From NCBI RefSeq assembly GCF_011065935.2, contig NZ_JAAMNH020000001.1:2253001-2317000 (forward strand): DNA of 64,000 nucleotides, in the 5' to 3' direction. Positions 9,430 through 18,232 of the stretch are shown piece by piece. The stretch's first letter is position 1, and every line of letters begins with the position of its first letter. The notes under the pieces are model-generated. The model was not told the DNA's origin, ran no database searches, and was given only the letters and a program-made list of their open reading frames with translations. This DNA is from Clostridium estertheticum. Its GTDB lineage: Bacteria; Bacillota; Clostridia; Clostridiales; Clostridiaceae. The position numbers and the translations under genes are program-made.

Positions 9430-9573
9430 CTATTCTTCTTTTAAGCATTCTGGAATTTCTGGCTCTCCAAGAAATAGGAAGGAGCCATACCATGGAAATA
9501 CAAATGAAGTTACAGTGAGGCAAAGTGCGCATAACATGGATTTTCCTTTGAAACTGTTAATTAATTTTCTCAT
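9430..9573 (-). CDS. agrD: AgrD-like cyclic lactone autoinducer precursor
   Basis: A 47-aa peptide read on the minus strand, with AAAGGAGG 5 nt before ATG (9571-9573). It has a basic amphipathic N-terminus (MRKLINSFKGK), a hydrophobic middle, and a C-terminal E-P-E-I-P-E-C-L-K-E-E that matches the conserved acidic tail of AgrD precursors. The residues before that tail are Y-G-S-F-L-F-L-G, so the likely five-residue ring starts at Ser31, giving a lactone rather than the usual Cys thiolactone. The gene lies 35 nt downstream of agrB, as expected for an agrBD pair. Confidence 0.85.
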   Translation of the reverse strand: MRKLINSFKGKSMLCALCLTVTSFVFPWYGSFLFLGEPEIPECLKEE

Positions 9574-9608
9574 AATGTCCTCCTTTTTTCATAGATTTTA
9601 CAAATGGG

Positions 9609-10172
9609 TTATAACGTCGGCTTTTTAACCAGCACAAGCTGTATATTTTGTATTAATATAGTGCTAAAGCCGCAGTTTATATAGGGAGTGCTTTGCAAAA
9701 ATAATAAAATAATGGTCCATAAAGCTACAGACAGAGCTGCCGTATACTTATATTGCAGCTTTTTTTTATTATCTTTTATTGGTCTACGAGCGCTACATAT
9801 TGGAGCACGGGTTAAAACTATCACAAAACTAGCTATGCCCACAAACAGATAATATACTGCTGGAAGTCTAATCATTAAGGGCGCCAGCACACTGGTGAAG
9901 ATAAAGAGCAGAGTTGTTAGAATTAAACAATTCAAGGCTCCTTTAACGTGTACGCCTCCAGAAAATACCCTTGTTGATAATAGTATCAGTATGGAAAAAT
10001 AGAAATACTTCTGAGCATGTATTATATTAAAGAATAATACTAGAAAAACAATTTTGAATCCTTCACTTAAAAGTATGCTTAAGCCATACTGTATCCTTGC
10101 TCTATCTTTATCATTGTTGTAGGCTTGAGTACAAATGAAGGAGGTAAGCTGCAGGGCCAATTTATCTATGAT
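9609..10172 (-). CDS. agrB: AgrB-like autoinducer-processing membrane peptidase
   Basis: This is a multi-helix membrane protein of 183-187 aa with the AgrB catalytic pattern G-G-V-H-(x6)-C inside R-V-F-S-G-G-V-H-V-K-G-A-L-N-C. AgrB cleaves the AgrD C-terminal tail and forms the ring. The first conventional start is TTG at 10158-10160, but it has no SD. GGAGGT (10182-10187 on +) lies 9 nt before an in-frame ATC at 10170-10172, which would give I/M-I-D-K-L-A, the family-like N-terminus. The interval is given to that codon. The agrBD unit converges on agrAC. Confidence 0.87.
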   Translation of the reverse strand: MIDKLALQLTSFICTQAYNNDKDRARIQYGLSILLSEGFKIVFLVLFFNIIHAQKYFYFSILILLSTRVFSGGVHVKGALNCLILTTLLFIFTSVLAPLMIRLPAVYYLFVGIASFVIVLTRAPICSARRPIKDNKKKLQYKYTAALSVALWTIILLFLQSTPYINCGFSTILIQNIQLVLVKKPTL

Positions 10173-10344
10173 TCTTAATGCACCTCCTATAAAGTGGAAA
10201 ACAATATAATTTTAAAATACATTAATTTAAAGTGGCTTGTCCTTGTTTATAAATAATATGATTTAAAATACGAGTTTAGAACAATATGGAGTTAAATTTA
10301 TTTATAAGGTAATTTATAACGAATAAAGGAATTTTAAGTTAATT

Positions 10345-10464
10345 GTGAATAATGTAAATAAGCTTGTAGGAGATTTTATCAGAAAATTAGAAGACGTTCA
10401 TATAACCTTTAAATATGAAGGAACCTTTAAATTGAAAATATTAGGTATATTTGTAAAGTATTAG
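10345..10464 (+). pseudogene. Short coding remnant in a repeated fragment
   Basis: A 39-codon frame from GTG encodes N-N-V-N-K-L-V-G-D-F-I-R-K-L-E-D-V-H and a hydrophobic end; no family recognised. The DNA around 10333-10365 recurs upstream of the ADP-ribosylglycohydrolase gene (28597-28630). The K-L-E-D-V-H segment resembles sequence at 39803-39834 and 57484-57503. It is probably decayed repeat or gene debris. The rest of 10173-10547 shows no other gene. Confidence 0.3.
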
Positions 10465-10547
10465 AGGTAATAGAATTATTATGAAATTGACTATAAAATA
10501 CATGATATATTTTACCAATTGATAATATAATCAAAATAAAAAAAGTA

Positions 10548-10576
10548 TTGACAATATTGGACTTGATGCATACTAT
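10548..10576 (+). promoter_or_regulatory. Promoter of the M-box leader
   Basis: TTGACA (10548-10553) and TACTAT (10571-10576) with 17-bp spacing form a strong sigma-A promoter about 45 bp before the riboswitch core. Confidence 0.75.
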
Positions 10577-10621
10577 AGAATTATAAGAATAATATTAATT
10601 GAGAATTATAATTTAATATTC

Positions 10622-10786
10622 TTGTTAGGTGAGGTTACTGTATAAGACACACGCTACTGCCCAGAAATGTCGAGAGACGCCAACGGGTCAGCAGGTATTA
10701 CCGGATTAAGGTTTTACTTAATGTAGCTGAGTATTAAAACTCTAAGCTGTACAGTGCTAAAACTCAACGAGTGGAGATGGGCTAAT
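10622..10786 (+). ncRNA. M-box (ykoK) magnesium riboswitch
   Basis: The sequence carries the highly conserved M-box blocks in order: GTTAGGTGAGG, ACACGCTACTGCCCAGAAA, GTCGAGAGACGCCAA-GGGTCA, GTAGCTGAGTATTAAAACTC, and AGTGCTAAAACTCAACGAGTGG. M-box RNAs bind Mg2+ and cause termination upstream of Mg transporters. A terminator follows at 10816 and a transporter operon starts at 10988, so this is most likely a transcriptional off-switch at high Mg2+. Confidence 0.95.
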
Positions 10787-10815
10787 TTTTTTACGCTTAA
10801 TTTTTTACGCATTTT

Positions 10816-10850
10816 AATCTCTTCACTTCGTTGTGGGGAGATTTTTTTAT
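10816..10850 (+). terminator. Riboswitch-controlled terminator
   Basis: AATCTCTTCAC pairs (with two G-U pairs) with GTGGGGAGATT across a TTCG-containing loop, followed by seven T. It lies directly after the M-box aptamer and is the expected expression platform. Confidence 0.85.
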
Positions 10851-10877
10851 TTTAATTTTAAGGAGTGTGATTATTTA

Positions 10878-10943
10878 ATGGACAGTGGTCCCGAGCAGAA
10901 AAACAATTTAATATATTGGAAGGGAGTCACACCATTAGACTAA
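10878..10943 (+). CDS. Candidate 21-aa leader peptide
   Basis: ATG at 10878 follows AAGGAGTG by about 10 nt and opens a 21-codon frame (begins M-D-S-G-P-E-Q-K-N-N). It ends inside the hairpin at 10918-10969, just ahead of the MgtE-N gene. Translation could affect that hairpin, which lies beyond the M-box terminator. No family is recognised; it could be fortuitous. Confidence 0.3.
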   Translation: MDSGPEQKNNLIYWKGVTPLD

Positions 10944-10969
10944 TTTATAGGTGGTACTGCATCCCTTCC
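10918..10969 (+). promoter_or_regulatory. Second-stage leader hairpin before the MgtE-N gene
   Basis: GGAAGGGA (10918-10925) pairs perfectly with TCCCTTCC (10962-10969), with inner CACC/GGTG pairing. The 3' arm ends a few bases before AAAAGGAGGA, the ribosome binding site (RBS) for the ATG at 10988. It lacks a T-run, so it is more likely a translational or mRNA-stability element than a terminator. Confidence 0.45.
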
Positions 10970-10987
10970 TAAAAGGAGGAATGTAAT

Positions 10988-12214
10988 ATGAAAAATAATT
11001 TTTATTTAAGCAGAATTTTAGGAAATAAAGTGTATACACAAGATATGAAAGTTATTGGAAGGCTAAGTGATCTTGGTGTCATAAATGAATTAAAAAGCCC
11101 TCATGTCACTACTGCAAAAGTTAAAACTAATAGTGGAATTAAAGATTATGACTTTAAAAATTTTTCCATCACAAAACAAAAGGGACAATATGTTTTAGTA
11201 TGTAACAAAATAGAGGAAAGTACCTCAACCAATACATTGTTTTTAAAAAAGCATATTTTGGATCAACAGATTATAGATGTTAATGGGAGAAAAGTAGTTC
11301 GCGTAAATGATGTTTCGCTATCATATTTAGAAAAAGGAGCTTATGTAGTTGCTGTAGACATCGGCATGGGTGGACTTCTAAGAAGAATTGGAATTGCTAA
11401 ACCACTTAAGGTGCTAGGTCTTAAGGTTTCTACTAAGCTAATGCTATGGAATGATGTAGAGGCTATTATAACTTCTAATGAAAATATTGTTCTTTCAAAA
11501 ACCTATGATTCACTCTCCATTCTTCACCCATCTGATCTCGCTGATATTATTGAAGATTTTGATGCTAAAACAGGACTTACCATTTTTTCCTCACTTGATA
11601 ACGCAAAAGCTGCGGATGTTTTAGAAGAAATGGAAGAAGATGCACAAGTTAGTTTTATTGAAAGTTTGTCTTCAGATAAGGCTGCAGATGTTTTAGAAGA
11701 AATGCCTGCGGATGAAGCTGCAGATATTCTTGATGGTATGAATGCAGAAAAAGTAGAAGAGCTATTAAATAACATGGAAAAAGAGGCTTCTGACGAAATT
11801 AGAGAATTGTTAGGATATAATTCTAAAGAAGTTGGAAGTCTTATGAGCACGGATTTTGTATCTTTTAAAAACAACGAAAGTATAAATGAAGCAATTGAAA
11901 GGCTAAGGATATTAAAACCTGAGGAAGATGAATTGTTCAGCCTTTACGTAGTTGATGAAAATGATAAATTAATAGGAACTCTTTCCCTTCGAGACCTAAT
12001 CATTTCTGATCCAACCAGTAAAATAGGTGATATTATGAACAAAAAATTCAAATCAATGTTTGATACAGATAATATTAAGGATTTGATAAAAAATGTTTCA
12101 AAATACAATCTTCTAGCTATTCCTGTTACGGATCATAAAATGAAGTTAATGGGCAATGTTATAATAAATGATATTATTTATGAATTGCTTAAAAATAAAA
12201 GAAAGGTTAGTTAA
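10988..12214 (+). CDS. Soluble MgtE-N/CBS-domain protein (magnesium sensor module)
   Basis: The 408-aa protein has PRC-barrel-like N-terminal segments (about 1-150), an MgtE intracellular N domain (about 180-285, repeated K-A-A-D-V-L-E-E-M and E-A-A-D-I-L units) and two CBS domains (about 290-400). It lacks the transmembrane domain of MgtE. In MgtE these domains sense Mg2+ and gate the channel. It is 11 nt from an Nramp-related transporter and controlled by an M-box, so it probably regulates that transporter. RBS AAAAGGAGGA. Confidence 0.9.
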   Translation: MKNNFYLSRILGNKVYTQDMKVIGRLSDLGVINELKSPHVTTAKVKTNSGIKDYDFKNFSITKQKGQYVLVCNKIEESTSTNTLFLKKHILDQQIIDVNGRKVVRVNDVSLSYLEKGAYVVAVDIGMGGLLRRIGIAKPLKVLGLKVSTKLMLWNDVEAIITSNENIVLSKTYDSLSILHPSDLADIIEDFDAKTGLTIFSSLDNAKAADVLEEMEEDAQVSFIESLSSDKAADVLEEMPADEAADILDGMNAEKVEELLNNMEKEASDEIRELLGYNSKEVGSLMSTDFVSFKNNESINEAIERLRILKPEEDELFSLYVVDENDKLIGTLSLRDLIISDPTSKIGDIMNKKFKSMFDTDNIKDLIKNVSKYNLLAIPVTDHKMKLMGNVIINDIIYELLKNKRKVS

Positions 12215-12225
12215 GGTGGTAAACC

Positions 12226-13515
12226 ATGAGTGAAAAAACAAATTCAAATAAAAAACCTTGGCTTGTAGGCTTCATGGTATTTCTATCTGTGCTGGGTCCC
12301 GGCTTAATAACTGGAAGCGTAGATAATGATGCCGGTGGTATTTCAGCCTACTCTGTGGCCGGGGCTCACTATGGATATCTTCTACTTTGGACATTGATTC
12401 CATGCTTCATCGCCTTGCTTGTAGTACAGGAAATGAATGCAAGAATGGGTATCGTAACTCAAAAGGGTTTGGCTGATCTAATTCGGGAAAACTTTGGTGT
12501 AAAGATTACCTTCTTTATATTTCTAGGTCTATTGGTTGCAGATATAGGTAATACTGCCACAGAATTTGCTGGTATTGCAGGCAGTTTGCAGGTATTTAAT
12601 CTTTCAAAATATATAACAGTTCCAATTGCAGCAATTTTAGTATGGCTACTGGTTGTAAAAGGAACCTATAAATCCGTTGAAAAAATATTTTTAGTGTTTA
12701 GTCTATTTTTACTTTCTTATGTTTTTTCAGCGCTTCTTGCACACCCAGATTGGCACCAAATTGGAAATTCCTTAATTAATCCTATACCTTCCTTTAAAGG
12801 TGCTAATGGAGAAGGTATAGATGCTGCTTGGATTGGTACTGTAATTGGTTTAATTGGTACTACTATTGCTCCTTGGATGCAATTTTATATGCAGTCTTCT
12901 GTAATAGAAAAAGGTATTAAAATCTCTGAGTATAAATATGAACTTATGGATGTTATCCTTGGATGTACCGTAACGGTGGTAGTAGCTTTCTTTATTATTG
13001 TAGCTTGTGCTGCAACTTTACATAAAGATGGTATTACTATATATGAAGCTAAGGATGCAGCAATGGCATTAAAGCCCTTGGCTGGAGATTTAGCATCAAG
13101 TATCTTTGCCTTCGGTCTCTTAGTTGCTTCTGTATTCTCAGCAACAATTCTTCCACTGGCAACTGCATTTTACATCTGCGAAGCCTTTGGTTTTGAAGCT
13201 GGTATTAGTAAAACAATGAAGGAAGCTCCTGAATTTTACGGACTATTTACAGCAATAATAATTATTGGTGCCGCAATTATTCTTATTCCAGGAGCACCAT
13301 TACTTCAAATTTCTCTTGGATCTCAAGTAATTAATGGCATGCTTCTACCAGTGGTTTTAATTTGTATGATGCTAATGGTAAATAAAAAGGACCTTATGGG
13401 TGAATATATAAATAGTAAATTTAAAAACTGGGTTGGTTGGATTACTATTGTTATTTTAATAGCATTAACTATGGTGTTGTTATTCCAGGCTATAATTCAA
13501 ATTTTAGGGTTTTAA
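12226..13515 (+). CDS. Nramp-related magnesium transporter (NRMT-type)
   Basis: The 429-aa protein has about 11 membrane helices and aligns with the Nramp fold (G-P-G-L-I-T-G in helix 1). The Nramp metal motif D-P-G-N is replaced by D-N-D-A-G-G (33-38), and the helix-6 M-P-H motif by I-A-P-W-M-Q (214-219), so the Met ligand for Mn/Fe is missing. These changes are known from NRMT proteins that carry hydrated Mg2+. The M-box upstream and the adjacent MgtE-N protein support Mg2+ import. Confidence 0.9.
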   Translation: MSEKTNSNKKPWLVGFMVFLSVLGPGLITGSVDNDAGGISAYSVAGAHYGYLLLWTLIPCFIALLVVQEMNARMGIVTQKGLADLIRENFGVKITFFIFLGLLVADIGNTATEFAGIAGSLQVFNLSKYITVPIAAILVWLLVVKGTYKSVEKIFLVFSLFLLSYVFSALLAHPDWHQIGNSLINPIPSFKGANGEGIDAAWIGTVIGLIGTTIAPWMQFYMQSSVIEKGIKISEYKYELMDVILGCTVTVVVAFFIIVACAATLHKDGITIYEAKDAAMALKPLAGDLASSIFAFGLLVASVFSATILPLATAFYICEAFGFEAGISKTMKEAPEFYGLFTAIIIIGAAIILIPGAPLLQISLGSQVINGMLLPVVLICMMLMVNKKDLMGEYINSKFKNWVGWITIVILIALTMVLLFQAIIQILGF

Positions 13516-13666
13516 GTAAATGGACAGCACTATTAATAGGAATCTATCAATTAGTTAGAATTCCTTAGAAAATGTCCAGAATAGGGAGAGCAATCCTTAT
13601 TCTCGTTATAAAAATATGCGAGGTTATAAAAGATGAAGAAAATAAATTAGGGGAGGAATATAAACT

Positions 13667-14158
13667 ATGGGAAAAGAAACTTTGAATAAATGCTGTTGTG
13701 AGAATACAACAAAATCTTCTTGCGAGGTAGAAAAAGACAATTTGTGTCCTATATGTGAAAAGCAGGGGACCCTTGTAAAAAATATTACAGTAAAGCATAT
13801 GGTGATTAACGAGCTATTGGAACTGGTTGGTGATGACGATTGTTTTTTATGTATGAGTGAGGATTGCGATATTACATACTACAATCCAAAATCGAGTGTC
13901 AAATTTAATAGGCAACAGGTAAAAGTACCAATATGGTTTAAAAAAGAAGCAAATCCTAAATTTGCCTGCTATTGTAGTGAAGTAACAGAGGAACAAGTTA
14001 TAAATGCGGTATTAAAACATGGTGCTACTAATATGAAAGAGGTTTTAAAAATTACTGGAGCAATGAGTAACTCACAATGTCAAAAGAAAAATCCATTAGG
14101 AAAGTGTTGTCATCAAATAATTCAAGCTTCAATAGACAAAGCATTATCCATGAAGTAA
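13667..14158 (+). CDS. CopZ-like Fe-S/zinc metallochaperone
   Basis: This 163-aa Cys-rich protein has an N-terminal zinc/ferredoxin-like domain (C-P-I-C-E, C-F-L-C-M) like the N-domain of Archaeoglobus CopZ. A BFD-type [2Fe-2S] domain follows (C-Y-C-S-E-V-T-E-E-Q ... C-Q-K-K-N-P-L-G-K-C-C). The usual C-terminal copper-binding HMA domain is absent. GGGGAGGA precedes the ATG. Its role next to Mg2+ transport genes is unclear; metal handling is a reasonable guess. Confidence 0.75.
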   Translation: MGKETLNKCCCENTTKSSCEVEKDNLCPICEKQGTLVKNITVKHMVINELLELVGDDDCFLCMSEDCDITYYNPKSSVKFNRQQVKVPIWFKKEANPKFACYCSEVTEEQVINAVLKHGATNMKEVLKITGAMSNSQCQKKNPLGKCCHQIIQASIDKALSMK

Positions 14159-14253
14159 CCAGAATTTTATTATGTCACAATGTTCTTTAAATGCCGATTA
14201 AGTGAAACTCTATATTTGGGATTTAACTTAAAAGTTTGAAGTTATAAAAGATA

Positions 14254-14286
14254 AGCAGAAGGTTGTGTTAAACCTTCTGCTTTTTC
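14254..14286 (+). terminator. Rho-independent terminator
   Basis: AGCAGAAGGTT and AACCTTCTGCT form a perfect stem followed by five T. It ends the CopZ-like transcript and separates it from the convergent P-ATPase gene. Confidence 0.85.
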
Positions 14287-14408
14287 TATTGTTAAAATAC
14301 ATGCTATTTGATGTATTAATTACTATATAAGCACCTCAAAAACGAACCCGTTGGTTATTATATCGGGACTCTTTATATATATTTATCATTTAAAGTAACT
14401 TGTATAAT

Positions 14409-16952
14409 TTAGTTTTTCACAATTTTGTAAAACCATTTTTTTGCAACCTCAGCTGTAAAAATATAAGAGGCTATAATGATTGCAATTATTAGCAATACCC
14501 AAATGGAAATAGGGGCCAATCCAAGTAACCCTGCTATAGGAGTAAATGGTATAATTAATGCTACAAATGCAACGGATATTGTGGCAATTGAAAGATATTT
14601 TCCAGGAACACTTTTGAAGAAGGGCTGTCTACTTCTTATAACTAAAACGATTAAGGAAGCAGAAATAACTGACTCAATAAACCAACCTGTTCTAAATTGA
14701 ACATCTGTTGCATGAACAATAAATATTAATACTGCAAAAGTAATATAATCAAAAATTGAACTAATTAAACCAAAGGTTAACATGAATTTACGAATGAAGC
14801 TGATATTCCATTTTCTCGGCTTCATAATCATTTCAGCATCCACAGAATCAGTAGCTATAGTCATCTCAGGGAAATCCGTTAATAAATTTGTTAGTAGTAT
14901 TTGCTTTGGAAGTAGTGGTAAAAATGGTAAGAATAGTGATGCTCCAGCCATACTAAACATATTCCCAAAGTTTGCACTGGTTGCCATGAATACATATTTA
15001 AGTGTGTTAGCAAAGGTTATTCGCCCAGCTTTAACTCCATTTATAAGTACATCTAGATTTTTTTCTAGCAGTACGATATCTGCCGCCTCTTTTGCAACAT
15101 CAACTGCACTATCAACAGAAATACTGACATCAGCAGCATGAAGCGCCGAAGCATCATTTATTCCATCACCCATGTATCCAACAACATAGCCAGCTTTCTT
15201 AAGTGCAATTATTATACGTTCCTTTTGGTTTGGTTCAACTTCAGCAAAAACTGATACTTCGCCAACCTTTTTTAAAAGAGCACCATCGCTTATCTTATAG
15301 ATTTCTGGACCAGTTAGTATTTTTACATCTTTTAAACCCATCTGTGAAACTATATTACCTGCAATGAGTTTATTATCACCTGTAATTATTTTTAAAGAAA
15401 TACCTAATGTTCTAAGCTCTTCAACGGTGCTAACAATATTTTCTTTTAGTGGATCAAATAGTGTAATAAATCCTAAAAATATCATGTCAGTTTCAAGTTC
15501 ATTTTCTGTTGTTGGTTTAGATTCAATATTCTTATAAGCCACTCCAAGAGTTCTGTAGCCCTTTCCGCTATATTCCTCGTATTGTTTTTCTATAGATTCA
15601 GAGACCTCTTTTATGTCTACTACTTTTCCATCTGCTATTTCAGCCTTGGTGCATAATTCTAAAATATTTGTAAGTGCACCCTTTGTAATCATAATATGTG
15701 TTTGCTTTTCTCCAGGATTTTTAACAGGCTCAGTTAAAATTATACTTAGCCTTTTCCTTATAAAATCATATGGATGCTCACCTAGTTTCACATAATCTTT
15801 TACATCAATAGATTTATAGGTCCTTATTGCTTCATCAATTGGGTTAATAAAGCCTGATTCAAAGGATGCATTAAGATAAGCATATAGAAATACTTTATCA
15901 CTCTGTTTCCCATTTACATCTATAGTTGATTGGAGTTTAACAGTACCGTCAGTTAAAGTACCTGTCTTATCAGAACAAAGTACATCCATACTTCCAAAAT
16001 TTTCAATAGAAGCAAGACGTTTTACTATGACTTTTACCTTGGCCATCATCTTTGCACCACTGGCAAGATTAATACTAATAATTGCAGGTAGTAGCTGAGG
16101 GGTTAAACCAACAGCAAGTGCCAGTGAAAAAAGAAATGAATCAAGAGCTGGGCGCTTTAAAAGTACATTAATTGAAAATATTGCCAAAACTAATATTAAG
16201 GTTATTTCCATTAGGAAGTAGCCAAACTGCCTTACACCTCTTTCAAACTCTGTTTCCATGGGCCTTAATTTAAGTCTTTCGGAAATCTTTCCAAACTCGG
16301 TATCCTTTCCAGTACTGATTATAAGCGCTTTGCCTGTTCCGCTTATAACATGTGTCCCCATCCATAGTGAATTTTTCCTCTCTTTTAAAGGAGTTTCAAG
16401 CGGCAAAACACCTACTTGCTTTTCCACGGGATATGTTTCACCGGTTAAAGTAGCCTCATCTATATTTAATGAATCTGATTCAAGTATTAGACTATCTGCT
16501 GGTATAACTGCACCAGCTTTTAAGATGACTACATCACCAGGAACAATATCTTCTACGCTAATATTTATGGGTTTACCATCCCTTAGAGCATTTGTTTTTA
16601 TTTTAACTACTTCTAGTAGCTTAGCAACTGCATCATTGGCACCATGCTCTTGCCAAAATCCTAAAAGCCCACTAATAAGAACAATTGCTAAAATTATAAT
16701 AGCATCCACTGTATCGTGAAGAAAAAAGGAGAGACCAATAGCAAAAAACAAAATTATTATTATTGGACTTTTAAATTGAGATAATAGAAGATTAAGTGTG
16801 CTATTATTTTTGGGGGGCTTGATTGAATTGGGACCATAGGTGGATAGCTTTTCCTTTGCCTGATTACTTGTTAAACCATCTTTTGAAGCTTTATAACTTT
16901 TTAAAATATCTTCTGATGATATTGACCAGAAACTTTTTTTAAAATCTTCCAT
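14409..16952 (-). CDS. mgtA: Magnesium-translocating P-type ATPase (MgtA/MgtB family)
   Basis: An 847-aa P-type ATPase with T-G-E-T (actuator), phosphorylation motif S-D-K-T-G-T-L-T, and hinge G-D-G-I-N-D. The N-F-G-N-M-F-S-M-A-G-A-S-L-F-L-P membrane region is diagnostic of the P3B Mg2+ class. ATG 16950-16952 has AAGGAG 12 nt upstream; a longer TTG start at 16991 has none. It is convergent with the M-box operon, making a magnesium homeostasis locus. No second M-box was seen upstream of it. Confidence 0.92.
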   Translation of the reverse strand: MEDFKKSFWSISSEDILKSYKASKDGLTSNQAKEKLSTYGPNSIKPPKNNSTLNLLLSQFKSPIIIILFFAIGLSFFLHDTVDAIIILAIVLISGLLGFWQEHGANDAVAKLLEVVKIKTNALRDGKPINISVEDIVPGDVVILKAGAVIPADSLILESDSLNIDEATLTGETYPVEKQVGVLPLETPLKERKNSLWMGTHVISGTGKALIISTGKDTEFGKISERLKLRPMETEFERGVRQFGYFLMEITLILVLAIFSINVLLKRPALDSFLFSLALAVGLTPQLLPAIISINLASGAKMMAKVKVIVKRLASIENFGSMDVLCSDKTGTLTDGTVKLQSTIDVNGKQSDKVFLYAYLNASFESGFINPIDEAIRTYKSIDVKDYVKLGEHPYDFIRKRLSIILTEPVKNPGEKQTHIMITKGALTNILELCTKAEIADGKVVDIKEVSESIEKQYEEYSGKGYRTLGVAYKNIESKPTTENELETDMIFLGFITLFDPLKENIVSTVEELRTLGISLKIITGDNKLIAGNIVSQMGLKDVKILTGPEIYKISDGALLKKVGEVSVFAEVEPNQKERIIIALKKAGYVVGYMGDGINDASALHAADVSISVDSAVDVAKEAADIVLLEKNLDVLINGVKAGRITFANTLKYVFMATSANFGNMFSMAGASLFLPFLPLLPKQILLTNLLTDFPEMTIATDSVDAEMIMKPRKWNISFIRKFMLTFGLISSIFDYITFAVLIFIVHATDVQFRTGWFIESVISASLIVLVIRSRQPFFKSVPGKYLSIATISVAFVALIIPFTPIAGLLGLAPISIWVLLIIAIIIASYIFTAEVAKKWFYKIVKN

Positions 16953-17202
16953 ATTAAATACCAACTCCTTTGTAATTACTAATTTACCCAATCATTTATA
17001 CCAGTATACATCTTTTGCTATTACAAAATATACTTTAATATAAATAGTTTATAACAAAATATATAATATAAAAGTGTAAAAAACATTTTGATTATTTTGA
17101 TTTATGTTTATTGGATGAAATTAATTGGTATAATGTTTTTATAAGGTTTCTATTAAAGCCTACGAGAAGCTTGTGAAATTATGATTTAGAAAGGAGATAA
17201 AT

Positions 17203-18087
17203 ATGCAAAAAATAGTTCCACATTTATGGTATGACAAAGAAGCTAAAGAAGCGGCTACGTTTTATATCAGTTTATTTGAGAACTCTAAGATTTTAAACGA
17301 GGCAGTTATCGGAGATACCCCTTCAGGAAATACGGAAATTATAAGTTTTGAATTATCTGGGCAACAATTCACTGCAATAAGTGCAGGTCCTTATTTTAAA
17401 TTTAACCCATCGATTTCCCTTATGGTAGCTTGTAACTCTTTTGAGGAAGTGAATACTAAATGGAAAGCATTATCAGAAGGTGGGACGGAATTGATGCCAC
17501 TCGGTGAATATCCATTTAGCAAGTGGTATGGCTGGATTCAAGATCGCTATGGGCTGTCCTGGCAATTGATGCTTGTTGATAGTGGGCAAGTGGCTCAAAA
17601 GATTACACCAAATTTTCTATTCTCAAATTCTGCATGTGGAAAAACCGAAGAAGCAGTAAAGTACTATGCGGAAGTTTTTGAAAACTCAGAAATAGGCATA
17701 ATTAGCAGATATGGAAAGGATGAAGCAAAGTCATCAAAAGCTCAGGTGAATTACGCTGCTTTTAAGCTTTGTGGTATTGATTTTTCAGCCATGGATAATG
17801 CATTTGATGTAGATTTCAATTTCAATGAGGCATTTTCACTCATTGTAAATTGCGAGGACCAAAAGGAAATTGATTACTATTGGGATAAACTTTCCGCTGT
17901 TCCTGGGGCAGAGCAATGTGGATGGGTAAAGGATCAATTTGGTGTATCGTGGCAGATTGTGCCATCAAATATGGACGAAGTCTTATTAAATGGCACAAAA
18001 GATGAAATTAAAAGAGTAACAGAGGCTTTTCTAAAAATGAAAAAGTTTGATTTAAATGCCTTGGACAAAGCACGGTTAGGACGTTAA
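17203..18087 (+). CDS. Tandem VOC/PhnB-like domain protein
   Basis: The 294-aa protein has two successive glyoxalase-fold (PhnB or 3-demethylubiquinone methyltransferase-like) domains. Each begins with a P-x-F/L-x-x 'component' strand and contains Y-x-E/S-L-F-E-N-S, and each ends near W-G-W-I/V-x-D-x-x-G-L/V-S-W-Q. Function of this family is not established; members bind small ligands or metals. AAAGGAG precedes the ATG. It is monocistronic and lies next to a MerR regulator. Confidence 0.85.
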   Translation: MQKIVPHLWYDKEAKEAATFYISLFENSKILNEAVIGDTPSGNTEIISFELSGQQFTAISAGPYFKFNPSISLMVACNSFEEVNTKWKALSEGGTELMPLGEYPFSKWYGWIQDRYGLSWQLMLVDSGQVAQKITPNFLFSNSACGKTEEAVKYYAEVFENSEIGIISRYGKDEAKSSKAQVNYAAFKLCGIDFSAMDNAFDVDFNFNEAFSLIVNCEDQKEIDYYWDKLSAVPGAEQCGWVKDQFGVSWQIVPSNMDEVLLNGTKDEIKRVTEAFLKMKKFDLNALDKARLGR

Positions 18088-18180
18088 TTGATATGTGACT
18101 ATTTCCCTTGTTTAGCAATGAAGATGGATAGAGTGGTGTCAATAGAATTTTTAAATATTCGTTTTTCTGTTAATTGGCTA

Positions 18181-18211
18181 TTGACAGTTACCTTAGAGGA
18201 TAGCTTAAACT
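18181..18211 (+). promoter_or_regulatory. MerR-type promoter with long spacer
   Basis: TTGACA (18181-18186) and TAAACT (18206-18211) are 19 bp apart. The spacer carries an imperfect dyad (AGTTACC ... GGATAGCT). Over-long spacers with a dyad are typical of MerR-activated promoters; this suggests autoregulation of the downstream gene. Confidence 0.45.
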
Positions 18212-18232
18212 CAATTTTAGGAGGCGATGATA

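Noticed and set aside
10944..10975. GGTGGTACTGC resembling a T-box motif
   Set aside because: The invariant AGGGTGGTACCGCG is only partly matched, no specifier loop or T-box terminator architecture is visible, and the downstream gene is not an aminoacylation or amino-acid gene.
14330..14361. GCACCTCAAAAACGAACCCG, similar to a stretch near 31690
   Set aside because: The two partial matches are about 22 bp and lack inverted ends or a nearby transposase; possible IS trace but unsupported.
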